64,000 nt of DNA from assembly GCA_040880485.1 (NCBI GenBank), contig JBBDIJ010000008.1:62001-126000 (forward strand), in the 5' to 3' direction. The position numbers and the translations under genes were made by a program. The first letter of the stretch is position 1, and each line of letters opens with the position of its first letter. The stretch comes from JBBDIJ01 sp040880485. GTDB taxonomy: Bacteria; Bacteroidota; Rhodothermia; Balneolales; Balneolaceae. The notes under the pieces are model-generated. The model had not been told where the DNA came from. It did not search any database and saw nothing but the letters and a program-made list of their open reading frames with translations. Below are positions 9,194-16,676 of the stretch, piece by piece.

Positions 9194-10120
9194 GTGAGCT
9201 CAACAACGACTCAAGAAGATTTTCCAAGGCTTAAGGTGTATTTGCTGCTGTTGGTCGGTTTAACAGCTATCGGTATCAGCCCGCTGCTGGTCCGTTATGC
9301 GACCGATGTGGAACCGATGACACTGGCTGCAATGCGGGCACTCTTTGCCATTCTGATCCTGCTACCGTTCTGGCTGGTGAAACGAAAGAGTATGGCCGAA
9401 TTGAAAGCCTCAGGTGTGAACGCACCGATGATGATGGTCGCGGGTTTCTGTCTGGGACTGCATCTCACCTTCTGGATCGCTTCACTGCACTATACCAGTG
9501 TTGCTTCCGCCTCTGTGCTGGTTTCGATACATCCGGTGATGCTCATTGTAGCCGAGAGCCTCATTTTTCGAAAGCGGTTCAAACCCATGGTGTGGGCGGG
9601 GGTGCTGGTCGCTTTTGCCGGTACGGTTCTGCTTGGCATCACCGATCAGGTGCAAGAGAGTGAATTTGTGAACGCGACATTGGGGAATATTCTCGCTTTC
9701 GTAGCCGCAGTCATCTTTGTTTTCTATTTCCTGATCGGGCGAAAGATTCGTCAGAGAGCAGAGTGGATCGACTACGTGTTTCATGTCTATTTCCATGCCG
9801 CAGTGATCTGTGTCATTCTCACCTTTGTCTGGTCGGGAGGCTGGCCCTTTATCTCTGCGACGGCTGTTCTGATTGGGCTCGCTCTGGCGGCCGGCCCAAT
9901 GATTATGGGGCACGGATCCATGAACTATGCCGTCAAGTATATATCGCCCACACTGTTATCTACACTTGTCCTGACGGAGGTGGTCCTGGCGGCTATTGGA
10001 GCCTGGATTCTATTTCAGGAGGTGCCGGGCACCTTATCGATTTTAGCCATGGTTGTGATCATGGCGGGCGTGGTATTGAGCTGGGTGAGGAAGAGGCCGG
10101 CAGAGACGCTCGATGAGTAG
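9194..10120 (+). CDS. EamA/DMT-superfamily transporter
   Basis: About 308 residues forming ten hydrophobic helices in two EamA repeats (first about 10-140, second about 150-295), as in RhaT/YdcZ-type metabolite exporters of the drug/metabolite superfamily. The second repeat ends with TEVVLAAIGAWILFQEVPG, a typical EamA TM9-10 segment. The frame is open back to 9146, overlapping the previous gene, but GTG 9194 has GGGGGAGGG just upstream and removes the overlap, so it is preferred. Substrate cannot be told from sequence. Confidence 0.85.
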   Translation: MSSTTTQEDFPRLKVYLLLLVGLTAIGISPLLVRYATDVEPMTLAAMRALFAILILLPFWLVKRKSMAELKASGVNAPMMMVAGFCLGLHLTFWIASLHYTSVASASVLVSIHPVMLIVAESLIFRKRFKPMVWAGVLVAFAGTVLLGITDQVQESEFVNATLGNILAFVAAVIFVFYFLIGRKIRQRAEWIDYVFHVYFHAAVICVILTFVWSGGWPFISATAVLIGLALAAGPMIMGHGSMNYAVKYISPTLLSTLVLTEVVLAAIGAWILFQEVPGTLSILAMVVIMAGVVLSWVRKRPAETLDE

Positions 10121-10255
10121 CGGAGGGTGAATATTTTTGTATCTGCGGTTAAAGTGGTATTTTTAATCGATAATAGTGCCCCGGAGCAATGAAGAGGGTT
10201 AAACGGGGCGAAGATTAGGTGAAGTTCCCAGGAACAGGGCGTATTTCCTGTTGAT

Positions 10256-11794
10256 ATGGACGGTATGATGAATAAAGTTAGGGAGAACCCCGGAAACGGC
10301 CGTTACCGGATCGCAAGTATGATCGGGTTGCTGCTATTTGCCGGCTGCCAGGCAGGAAGTGGGCAGCAGGAGGCACCGGTATCGATTGAAGACAGGCCGC
10401 TCGCTACGACCGAGCCAATGGAGAGAGACCTTGCCGACATTCGCGAGAGCGGTGTGCTTCGCATGTTGACCCCCTACAGTTCTCACACCTATTTTTTGCG
10501 CGAAGGGATGGAAGCGGGTTTTGAGTATGAACTTCTGCACTCATTTGCCCGGGAGCATGATCTTGCCCTGGAAGTTGTGATTATCGGGCCGGAAGACAGC
10601 CCTTTTGATCTCCTGAATCAGGGAGCAGGAGATGTGATTGCCGCACACTATGCGGTAACTCCGGAGAGAAAAGGGTATGCTGCGTTCACTCGTCCCTACA
10701 ATCTGGTGGATCAGCACCTCGTCTTCTCAGCGGATCTTCCCGCCATACCCGAGACCATGGAAGAGCTTGCAGAGATGGGCATTCCTGTAGCGGTTACACG
10801 GAACAGCTCCTACTATCAGCGTCTGCTGGAGCTTCGGGATCAGGGGCTGGATATAGAGATCCAGCTTGTTTCCGGCGAACTGGATACCGAAGCGATGCTT
10901 TTTCAGCTCTCCTACGGGGATCTGAAGGCAACAGTGGCAGACGATAACCTGCTTCAATCGACCGCCTACTATCTGGACGGGCTGGTCAAGGGCCCACTGA
11001 TCGCTGAAAGCGATTCTATTGCGTGGGTGACCAGGCGCAACTCGCCCGATTTGACCACCGCGATGAACCGTTTTCTCTATCGCCACTTTCGATTTACCGA
11101 CGATCGTGACGAGCCCAGGAGATCCGAATTTCTGAACATTCTACGCAAGCGCTATTTTGGGGATAACAATCAGCTCGCAGGTTATTTCGATTCCGGCCTT
11201 TTCAATGTGCAAACACAGGCGATCTCTCCCTACGACAAGATCATTCGAGAGGTGGCCGACTCCCTGGATCTGGACTGGTTGCTTCTAACCGCTGTAATGG
11301 CTCAGGAGTCCCGGTTCAACCCGCATGCCAAGAGCTGGGCCGGTGCTGTAGGTCTCATGCAAATCATGCCGCGTTTTTCAGAGATCGAGTATCAGCAACT
11401 CTACGATCCAGCAATCAACATCCGGGAAGGGGCTCGGATTCTCCGGGAGAATCTGGCCCACTACGACTATCTGGACAGGGAGAACCAGTGGGCGTTTGCA
11501 CTGGCCACCTATAACGCCGGCGTGGGCCATATGGCAGATGCGAGAAGGCTTGCCATGGACAGAAACCGCAATCCCAATGAGTGGGAGAGTGTGGCTGATG
11601 CACTATTGAAGCTGATGCAGAGGCAGTATTACCAGAATGCCCGCTTCGGTTATGTGCGAGGTATTGAGACGGTTCAGTTCGTTCACGAGATCATGAACCG
11701 CTATGAAATGTATCAGAGGGTTCTGCTTGCCGCTTCAGAGAGGAATCAGACCATTGGCCCCGGCATACTTGGTGTGAGTACAGTGATCCGGTAG
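10256..11794 (+). CDS. mltF: MltF-like membrane-bound lytic murein transglycosylase
   Basis: Lipoprotein (lipobox FAGC about residue 26) with two modules. Residues about 55-290 form a solute-binding (SBP_bac_3-like) regulatory domain beginning DIRESGVLRMLT. Residues about 320-470 form an SLT domain with the catalytic Glu in LLTAVMAQESRFNPHA, the GAVGLMQIMP motif and the LATYNAGVGH motif. This layout matches MltF, which cleaves peptidoglycan to anhydromuropeptides in the periplasm. ATGs at 10256, 10265 and 10268 are all possible starts. A TATTTTTG box at 10132-10139 could be its promoter. Convergent with the rsb genes; a 12-bp palindrome GCCTGTACAGGC lies between them near 11820-11831. Confidence 0.88.
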   Translation: MDGMMNKVRENPGNGRYRIASMIGLLLFAGCQAGSGQQEAPVSIEDRPLATTEPMERDLADIRESGVLRMLTPYSSHTYFLREGMEAGFEYELLHSFAREHDLALEVVIIGPEDSPFDLLNQGAGDVIAAHYAVTPERKGYAAFTRPYNLVDQHLVFSADLPAIPETMEELAEMGIPVAVTRNSSYYQRLLELRDQGLDIEIQLVSGELDTEAMLFQLSYGDLKATVADDNLLQSTAYYLDGLVKGPLIAESDSIAWVTRRNSPDLTTAMNRFLYRHFRFTDDRDEPRRSEFLNILRKRYFGDNNQLAGYFDSGLFNVQTQAISPYDKIIREVADSLDLDWLLLTAVMAQESRFNPHAKSWAGAVGLMQIMPRFSEIEYQQLYDPAINIREGARILRENLAHYDYLDRENQWAFALATYNAGVGHMADARRLAMDRNRNPNEWESVADALLKLMQRQYYQNARFGYVRGIETVQFVHEIMNRYEMYQRVLLAASERNQTIGPGILGVSTVIR

Positions 11795-11859
11795 CGGCCT
11801 GTGTTTATAGATTTGAGTAAGCCTGTACAGGCCCCCACCGATGGTTGTTTGATGCATGC

Positions 11860-13626
11860 CTACTCTACCTTGAAGAGAATCATGGTCATGTCGTCGGAGA
11901 GCTTTCCGTTCGAGAATTCCAGGATACGGTCTATGATCGTACGTATCAGCTGTCGGGAGGGTTGATCCCGATTCTCTATAAGTATTCTTCCCAGCCTCTC
12001 CTCACCAAACTCCTCGTCTCCCGCATTGAAGGTTTCTGTAACACCGTCGGTGTAGAAAAGGACGATATCTCCGGTTTCGAGTTGTATTGTGGTCTCTTCG
12101 TAGGGTGTGATGCTCTCCATGACTCCGAGAATGAGCCCCCCCTTCTGTAGAGTTTCCAGTTCATTGGACCCGTTTCTGAGGACGACCGGCGGATTGTGGC
12201 CGGCATTGATATAGCGAAGATTCCGGGTTTCAGGAAAGTATTTGGCCCAGCAGAAAGTGATGAATTTGTCGTCCGGAGTGTTGTCGTAAATCAGGTTGTT
12301 GATGCGCCCCGTTGCATCTGCCAGAGTGATATCGACCGGCAGAAGGATATGAAGCATCGACTGCAGGTTGGCCATCAGGAGAGCGGCCGGCATTCCTTTT
12401 CCGGTGACATCTGCAATGGCCATTATGTAGTTGGTATCCGGAGTCTGAAGTATGTCAAAATAGTCGCCCCCGACCTGATAGGAGGGCACGTTGATGGCCG
12501 CCAGATCCAGTGTCGGTATAGGCGGAACCGGATCGGGATAGAGCCCTTGCTGAATAGTCTTGGCAATATTGAGCTCCTCTTCAAAACGTTCGTTTGAGAT
12601 TCGTTGCTCCAGGAAGAGGGTTCTCTGGATCGAGAGGAGAGCCAGATTTCCGAGGGATTGGAGAAAGTTGAAGTCGTCGCGGGTGTAGGGTTCCCTGTTG
12701 GCCCGTTCGCCAATACCTACAACCGCGGCCTTCTCCCCCTCCAGTTCAAGTGTGATAAGGGCTGTAATCTCATTCTCTTTGAGCCAGGGGCAGCTCTCGT
12801 AGTGCTTCTCTTCCAGGCTCATGACTCCCAGGGCAAAGTCGAAGATGCCGGAGCGGATCTCTTCGTCCGGAAGGGAATCCAGGCCGCTAGACTCCAGCAG
12901 AACCGGTTCTCCCTCGATTTCGAACAGGAAAAGAAACCGGCGAATGAGAAGCTGTCCGAGCAGGGCGAACTTGAATGTGTTGGCAATCTTCTTGCGATCT
13001 ACCATCATGTTGAAATCCCGGGAGAGGTCGAACAGCGTGTTCAGCTCATAGACCCTCTGATCGAGTTTCCGGTTGATCTCCTGCATCTTGCTGAACATTT
13101 GTGAATTGTCGATGGCCACCGAGGATATGATGCAGAGGCTCTCTACAAATTCGATCTCGTCCTGGTCTAGCGGCAGCCCCTCCTCTTTCTTTCCGAGATA
13201 GAGGTAGCCGAGATGGTGCTGACGGGTACGCAGCACGAAGTAGAGGCCACTCGAGGAGTCTGAAAAGAGGTGCGGAGCCTCCCCTCCCGCCTGATCGGGA
13301 TCAATCACATTTCCGGCAAGTTCTGAAAGATCCCAGGTGAGCTCTACGGCATCCCCCTCTTTCACGTTGGTTTCTCCCTTGATTCTGGAGACGGTGTGCT
13401 CTTTTCGGTCGGGGTTGTACATGAGAATGCACCCTTGTGGGACAGAGAGTTTCCCCATGACAATAAAGAGCAGGTTATTCAGTACAAAGCCCGTCTTTCG
13501 GGACTCAATGAGCATGCGGCTGGTTTCGAGAAGGGTTCGAAGCTCGAAACGGGAGGTGGATCGGTTTTTTTTCTTACTCTGGGTCACGTTCTGAAGATTG
13601 TCGATGCTTGATGAGATGAATTTCAT
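11860..13626 (-). CDS. RsbU-type SpoIIE/PP2C serine phosphatase with GAF domains
   Basis: About 588 residues. Two GAF-like sensor regions (about 30-180 and 195-340) precede a SpoIIE-type PP2C phosphatase (about 370-588) with the metal-binding motifs QVGGDYFDIL, IADVTGKGMPAALLM, LFYTDGVTET and LSDDMTMILF all intact. Such enzymes dephosphorylate a STAS anti-anti-sigma factor, and one is encoded just upstream (14014-14379). The start is the ATG at 13626, overlapping the kinase gene by about 50 nt; a TTG at 13647 would add seven residues. Signals sensed are unknown. Confidence 0.9.
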   Translation of the reverse strand: MKFISSSIDNLQNVTQSKKKNRSTSRFELRTLLETSRMLIESRKTGFVLNNLLFIVMGKLSVPQGCILMYNPDRKEHTVSRIKGETNVKEGDAVELTWDLSELAGNVIDPDQAGGEAPHLFSDSSSGLYFVLRTRQHHLGYLYLGKKEEGLPLDQDEIEFVESLCIISSVAIDNSQMFSKMQEINRKLDQRVYELNTLFDLSRDFNMMVDRKKIANTFKFALLGQLLIRRFLFLFEIEGEPVLLESSGLDSLPDEEIRSGIFDFALGVMSLEEKHYESCPWLKENEITALITLELEGEKAAVVGIGERANREPYTRDDFNFLQSLGNLALLSIQRTLFLEQRISNERFEEELNIAKTIQQGLYPDPVPPIPTLDLAAINVPSYQVGGDYFDILQTPDTNYIMAIADVTGKGMPAALLMANLQSMLHILLPVDITLADATGRINNLIYDNTPDDKFITFCWAKYFPETRNLRYINAGHNPPVVLRNGSNELETLQKGGLILGVMESITPYEETTIQLETGDIVLFYTDGVTETFNAGDEEFGEERLGRILIENRDQPSRQLIRTIIDRILEFSNGKLSDDMTMILFKVE

Positions 13627-14011
13627 TGTACTCTGCCTTGCGGACAAACTCTACTCTGTCCATCAGAGTTTCCATAAGCCAGACCCCGACCCCGCCCCTC
13701 TTCTTCCGGCTGATCTGTTGCCGGAGGTCGGGTTTGCTATAGAGTTCCGGGTCAAAGGGGCGGCCTTCGTGTCGAAGTGTGATTCTGATCCCGTCGCCGG
13801 TGGGATCGGCTGTAATGATCACTTTCTGACGTTGGTCGTAATTATAGGCGTGTTTGATGATGTTTGTACACGCTTCATCCACGGCGAGTTGCAGTTCCGA
13901 AATCGCCTTCCGGTTCAACCCTGCCTGTTCGGCGTGGCGGCCCGTGAATTCACGTACTTCCGCAAGGTGGTCCGTGGAAGCGTTGATCACCAGATTTCGG
14001 GAAAATTCCAT
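13574..14011 (-). CDS. RsbW-like anti-sigma serine kinase
   Basis: 145-residue GHKL ATPase/kinase of the HATPase_c_2 type. The N-box ELQLAVDEACTNIIKHAY (about 40-57), the GRPFDP G1 region and GGVGVWLMETLMD are present. RsbW proteins bind a sigma factor or other target and phosphorylate the STAS partner. Only 2 bp separate it from the STAS gene, and it overlaps the phosphatase gene, so the three form one leftward operon. No sigma factor gene is adjacent, so the final target of this switch is unknown. Confidence 0.9.
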   Translation of the reverse strand: MEFSRNLVINASTDHLAEVREFTGRHAEQAGLNRKAISELQLAVDEACTNIIKHAYNYDQRQKVIITADPTGDGIRITLRHEGRPFDPELYSKPDLRQQISRKKRGGVGVWLMETLMDRVEFVRKAEYNEIHLIKHRQSSERDPE

Positions 14012-14013
14012 AT

Positions 14014-14379
14014 CTACTTGCCGGCCTGCGGGCCATCTGAATACAGTTTCAAGGCATCCCTCTCGTCGTCTACAATATCGTAGAGAGCAGGAAAGCCGAG
14101 CAGGTTAAAAATGTCATACACCTTCCCGTTCATGTTGGTCAGTTTAATGTCCCCGCCCAGCTCTCGCAGGTCTTCGATATAAGCCATAAAGACACCCAGC
14201 CCTGCGCTGGCAATGTATTCCAGATCGTTACAGTTCACTATGATGCTGGAACGTTTCAGCTCCAGAAGTTTTTTGAACCACTCCTCCAGATGGCTGGCCG
14301 TGTGGGCATCCAGTTCGCCATGGAGCTCCAGAATATCGATATCTCCCTCTTTCCTGTGTTGGATCTGAAAATTTTTCAT
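14014..14379 (-). CDS. RsbV-like STAS anti-anti-sigma factor
   Basis: STAS-domain protein of about 121 residues starting MKNFQIQHRK. The phosphorylatable serine lies in the family motif LEYIASAGLGVFMAYIEDL, and a C-terminal helix carries a NLLGF segment. The unphosphorylated form would bind the kinase and free its target. The frame is open back to 14487, but that extension is Cys/Ser-rich and lacks homology, so the ATG at 14379 is chosen. First gene of the STAS-kinase-phosphatase operon. Confidence 0.9.
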   Translation of the reverse strand: MKNFQIQHRKEGDIDILELHGELDAHTASHLEEWFKKLLELKRSSIIVNCNDLEYIASAGLGVFMAYIEDLRELGGDIKLTNMNGKVYDIFNLLGFPALYDIVDDERDALKLYSDGPQAGK

Positions 14380-14438
14380 CGGGCAGCTGTTGGATACTTT
14401 ATCCGGCTGGCTCCCTGAACAGTGGCGGGAGGCGGATG

Positions 14439-14453
14439 GTTCTAATATAGAAC
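14439..14453. promoter_or_regulatory. 15-bp palindrome upstream of the rsb operon
   Basis: GTTCTAATATAGAAC is a perfect inverted repeat with 6-bp arms, 60 bp upstream of the STAS start. On the minus strand it contains TATATTAG, one mismatch from a TAnnTTTG box, so it could be an operator over the operon promoter. Inference only. Confidence 0.3.
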
Positions 14454-14469
14454 TCTGAAAGGTGAGGGA

Positions 14470-14506
14470 AAAAAAATAAGGCAACACACTGTTCAGGTGT
14501 GTTGCC
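14470..14506 (-). terminator. Strong intrinsic terminator
   Basis: On the minus strand a 10-bp perfect stem (GGCAACACAC with GTGTGTTGCC, 14480-14489 with 14497-14506) with a 7-nt loop is followed by TTATTTTTTTT. It ends leftward transcription just before the rsb operon. Confidence 0.8.
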
Positions 14507-14568
14507 CTGACTATTCATCAAGAGAGACGCTACTTGAGCGCAAGTGCAATGTAGCGAAAACTGTATAA
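14472..14568 (-). ncRNA. Candidate small RNA between the SPOR gene and the rsb operon
   Basis: The SPOR gene has its own weak terminator (14644-14662), yet a much stronger one stands 140 bp further on with no gene between. On the minus strand that interval has a near-consensus -7 box TTTATTTG (14575-14582, one mismatch), then a bulged hairpin (CGCTAC with GTAGCG, 14528-14533 and 14551-14556, extended by TTG/CAA), then the strong terminator. That is the layout of a roughly 97-nt independent transcript. No known RNA family is recognised. Confidence 0.35.
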
Positions 14569-14643
14569 GAACTACAAATAAATTTGCAATAATGTTGAAT
14601 GAGAGTAAACGGGTTTTACCGAACTCTGATTGAAAAATGTAAT

Positions 14644-14662
14644 AAAAACCCTATTCAGGGCA
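14644..14662 (-). terminator. Weak intrinsic terminator after the SPOR gene
   Basis: On the minus strand CCCT-GAAT-AGGG is followed by TTTTTATT, 26 bp past the SPOR gene stop codon. Confidence 0.5.
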
Positions 14663-14685
14663 TTTATTGAAGGTTTTTCTGATTG

Positions 14686-15210
14686 TCAGTTATTGTCGAT
14701 CCAGGACTCGGTGTTATACTCATTCAACAATTTTTCCTGCAGTTGACGAGCCATGGAACGGGTATCTACATTACCGACGCGCACCCTGAACCATACATCG
14801 CCGGAGTCTTCATTCCCGTACTTGACAACATAGGCATCAGGGAATCCGCGATCTTTCCATCGTTCGGCCTGTGCCCGTGCGTGCTCTTCGGAGCGCCAGG
14901 AGCGAACTTGCACGGTTAAGGGGCCATCCTGGCTGTACTCGATTGAAATGGGTTGAGGTGTCGCTTCCACCTCCTCTTCCTCTTCTGCTGCCATCTCTTC
15001 CAGTTCACTCAGGCTGTCCAGCCTTGCCTGTTCCAGACTGTCCTGAAGAATCTGTTCCATTTCTGCATCCCAAACCTGTTGAAGAGAGTCCTGGACGGCC
15101 TGTTGCCTCTGAAGTTCCTGTTGTCGCAACTCCTCCTCACTGGGGCCGCACGCCTGAAGTATGGCGAATGCGAGAATGAATGTAGCTGAAAGGGTGATGA
15201 TCGATTTCAT
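14686..15210 (-). CDS. SPOR-domain lipoprotein
   Basis: About 174 residues. The N-terminal signal ends in lipobox ILQAC. A charged, coiled-coil-like middle (about 25-85) is rich in Glu/Gln and ends in an acidic EMAAEEEEEVEA stretch. The C-terminal SPOR domain (about 95-170) begins PLTVQVRSWRSEEHARAQ and contains VWFRVRVGN. SPOR domains bind denuded glycan strands at division septa. The ATG at 15210 is chosen because it begins the signal peptide; the frame is open to 15318. Confidence 0.85.
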   Translation of the reverse strand: MKSIITLSATFILAFAILQACGPSEEELRQQELQRQQAVQDSLQQVWDAEMEQILQDSLEQARLDSLSELEEMAAEEEEEVEATPQPISIEYSQDGPLTVQVRSWRSEEHARAQAERWKDRGFPDAYVVKYGNEDSGDVWFRVRVGNVDTRSMARQLQEKLLNEYNTESWIDNN

Positions 15211-15407
15211 AGGGTCCGGATTGGTTGATGGAATTATCCTTGTGAAGCGTTTAACGGAATTTACATAAAAACATACAGGAATATCACTTTCTACACAACA
15301 ATCCCCTTTCATTGCCATAGAAAACCGTGTATCTTATGTAGACTTAGTATAAATAAACAGAAAGTTGCAATGGGTTTGCCCAACGGGGCAGCCCTTTCAA
15401 ATTAGAT

Positions 15408-16457
15408 ATGAAACGACTGCTGGAAGTTAAAAATCTGGTCAAGGCGTTTGAACAGGGGGTTCCTGTAGTCAATCGCGCCACGTTTCATGTCTATGAAAAT
15501 GAGATTTTTGCCCTTCTGGGCCAGAGCGGATGTGGCAAGACAACCACACTGCGCCTCATCTCCGGGTTCGAATCAGCCGATGAGGGGGTTGTGCGCCTGG
15601 ACGGACGTCTGTTGACGGCTCCCGGCTGTCATGTTCCTCCCCAGAAGCGCGGTATCGGATTTGTATTCCAGGATTACGCCCTCTTTCCACATCTCTCTGC
15701 GCTGGATAACGTAGCGTTCGGCCTGCGGGAACTTCCGAAGCACAAGCGCCGGGTCTTCGCAGAGGAGGTACTCTGCCGTACGGGCATGGGAGATTTCAAG
15801 GATCGTGGTCCAGCCGAACTCTCCGGAGGGCAGCAGCAGCGTGTAGCACTGGCCCGTGCGATTGCCCCAAAACCACAGTTGATCTTGCTGGACGAACCAT
15901 TTTCCAATCTGGATGCAATGATGCGTGACTCCATGCGCAAGGAGGTACGGGAGATTCTGAAGAAGGCGGGGATGAGCGCGGTTCTGGTGACCCACGATCA
16001 GGAGGAAGCTCTCTCGTTTGCAGACCGGATCGCAGTGATGAATGAGGGGAGGATCGAGCAAATAGGCACTCCGGAGGAGGTCTATTACAAACCGAAAACC
16101 CGCTTTGTGGCTCAGTTTCTGGGTCGAACCAACCTGTTTGAAGCGGAGGGCGACGGCCGCGATGTGGTTCAGACCAGAATAGGCCCGATGAAACTCGACT
16201 GTAACGCCAGCGGGCGTGTGACCTGCTCCATCCGGCCCGAACATCTGACCATCGAGAGGCCCAACGGCTCTCCACCGGATCAGACCGGTTTGATCCTTTC
16301 AAGAGAGTTCAAGGGGCATGACATCACCTATCATGTACTCTACAAGGGAGAGCGATTTATCGTCCACACCGACAACCGAATCCTCTTTGACCCGGACGAT
16401 AAAGTGATTCTCAAGGCGCTTGAGCCTGCAGTAGTCCTCCGCGAACCCCTGAATTGA
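15408..16457 (+). CDS. ABC transporter ATP-binding protein (Fe3+/spermidine-type)
   Basis: ATPase of 349 residues with Walker A GQSGCGKTT (about 38-46), Q-loop FVFQDYALFPHL, signature LSGGQQQR, Walker B LILLDEPF and H-loop VTHDQEEA, followed by a TOBE-like C-terminal domain (about 240-345). This is the FbpC/PotA subclass that energises uptake permeases. No permease or binding-protein gene is adjacent, so it is an orphan here and the substrate is open. The leader contains a small hairpin (15372-15394: GGG TT TGCCC AACG GGGCA G CCC) 14 nt before the ATG, which might affect translation. Confidence 0.9.
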   Translation: MKRLLEVKNLVKAFEQGVPVVNRATFHVYENEIFALLGQSGCGKTTTLRLISGFESADEGVVRLDGRLLTAPGCHVPPQKRGIGFVFQDYALFPHLSALDNVAFGLRELPKHKRRVFAEEVLCRTGMGDFKDRGPAELSGGQQQRVALARAIAPKPQLILLDEPFSNLDAMMRDSMRKEVREILKKAGMSAVLVTHDQEEALSFADRIAVMNEGRIEQIGTPEEVYYKPKTRFVAQFLGRTNLFEAEGDGRDVVQTRIGPMKLDCNASGRVTCSIRPEHLTIERPNGSPPDQTGLILSREFKGHDITYHVLYKGERFIVHTDNRILFDPDDKVILKALEPAVVLREPLN

Positions 16458-16676
16458 TTTTCAGCCTTACCGAGGGTCCGGAAGGTGAATTCGGTAGGCC
16501 CATCTGAATCAGATATTCCAATCCCCAACAGTCGGTATGCGTTTTTTCGGTTGCCTGTTGGCTCTTAAACCACTGTTTACTATTGAATTGATGCAGTAAA
16601 AATATATTTTTATTTGCAGGATACCTTTCGGGTTACTAAACTCTACATAATAATATGGTAATCCGTCAGGACTGTT

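Noticed and set aside
11820..11831. GCCTGTACAGGC palindrome as bidirectional terminator
   Set aside because: No T-run on either strand; left as a mention only.
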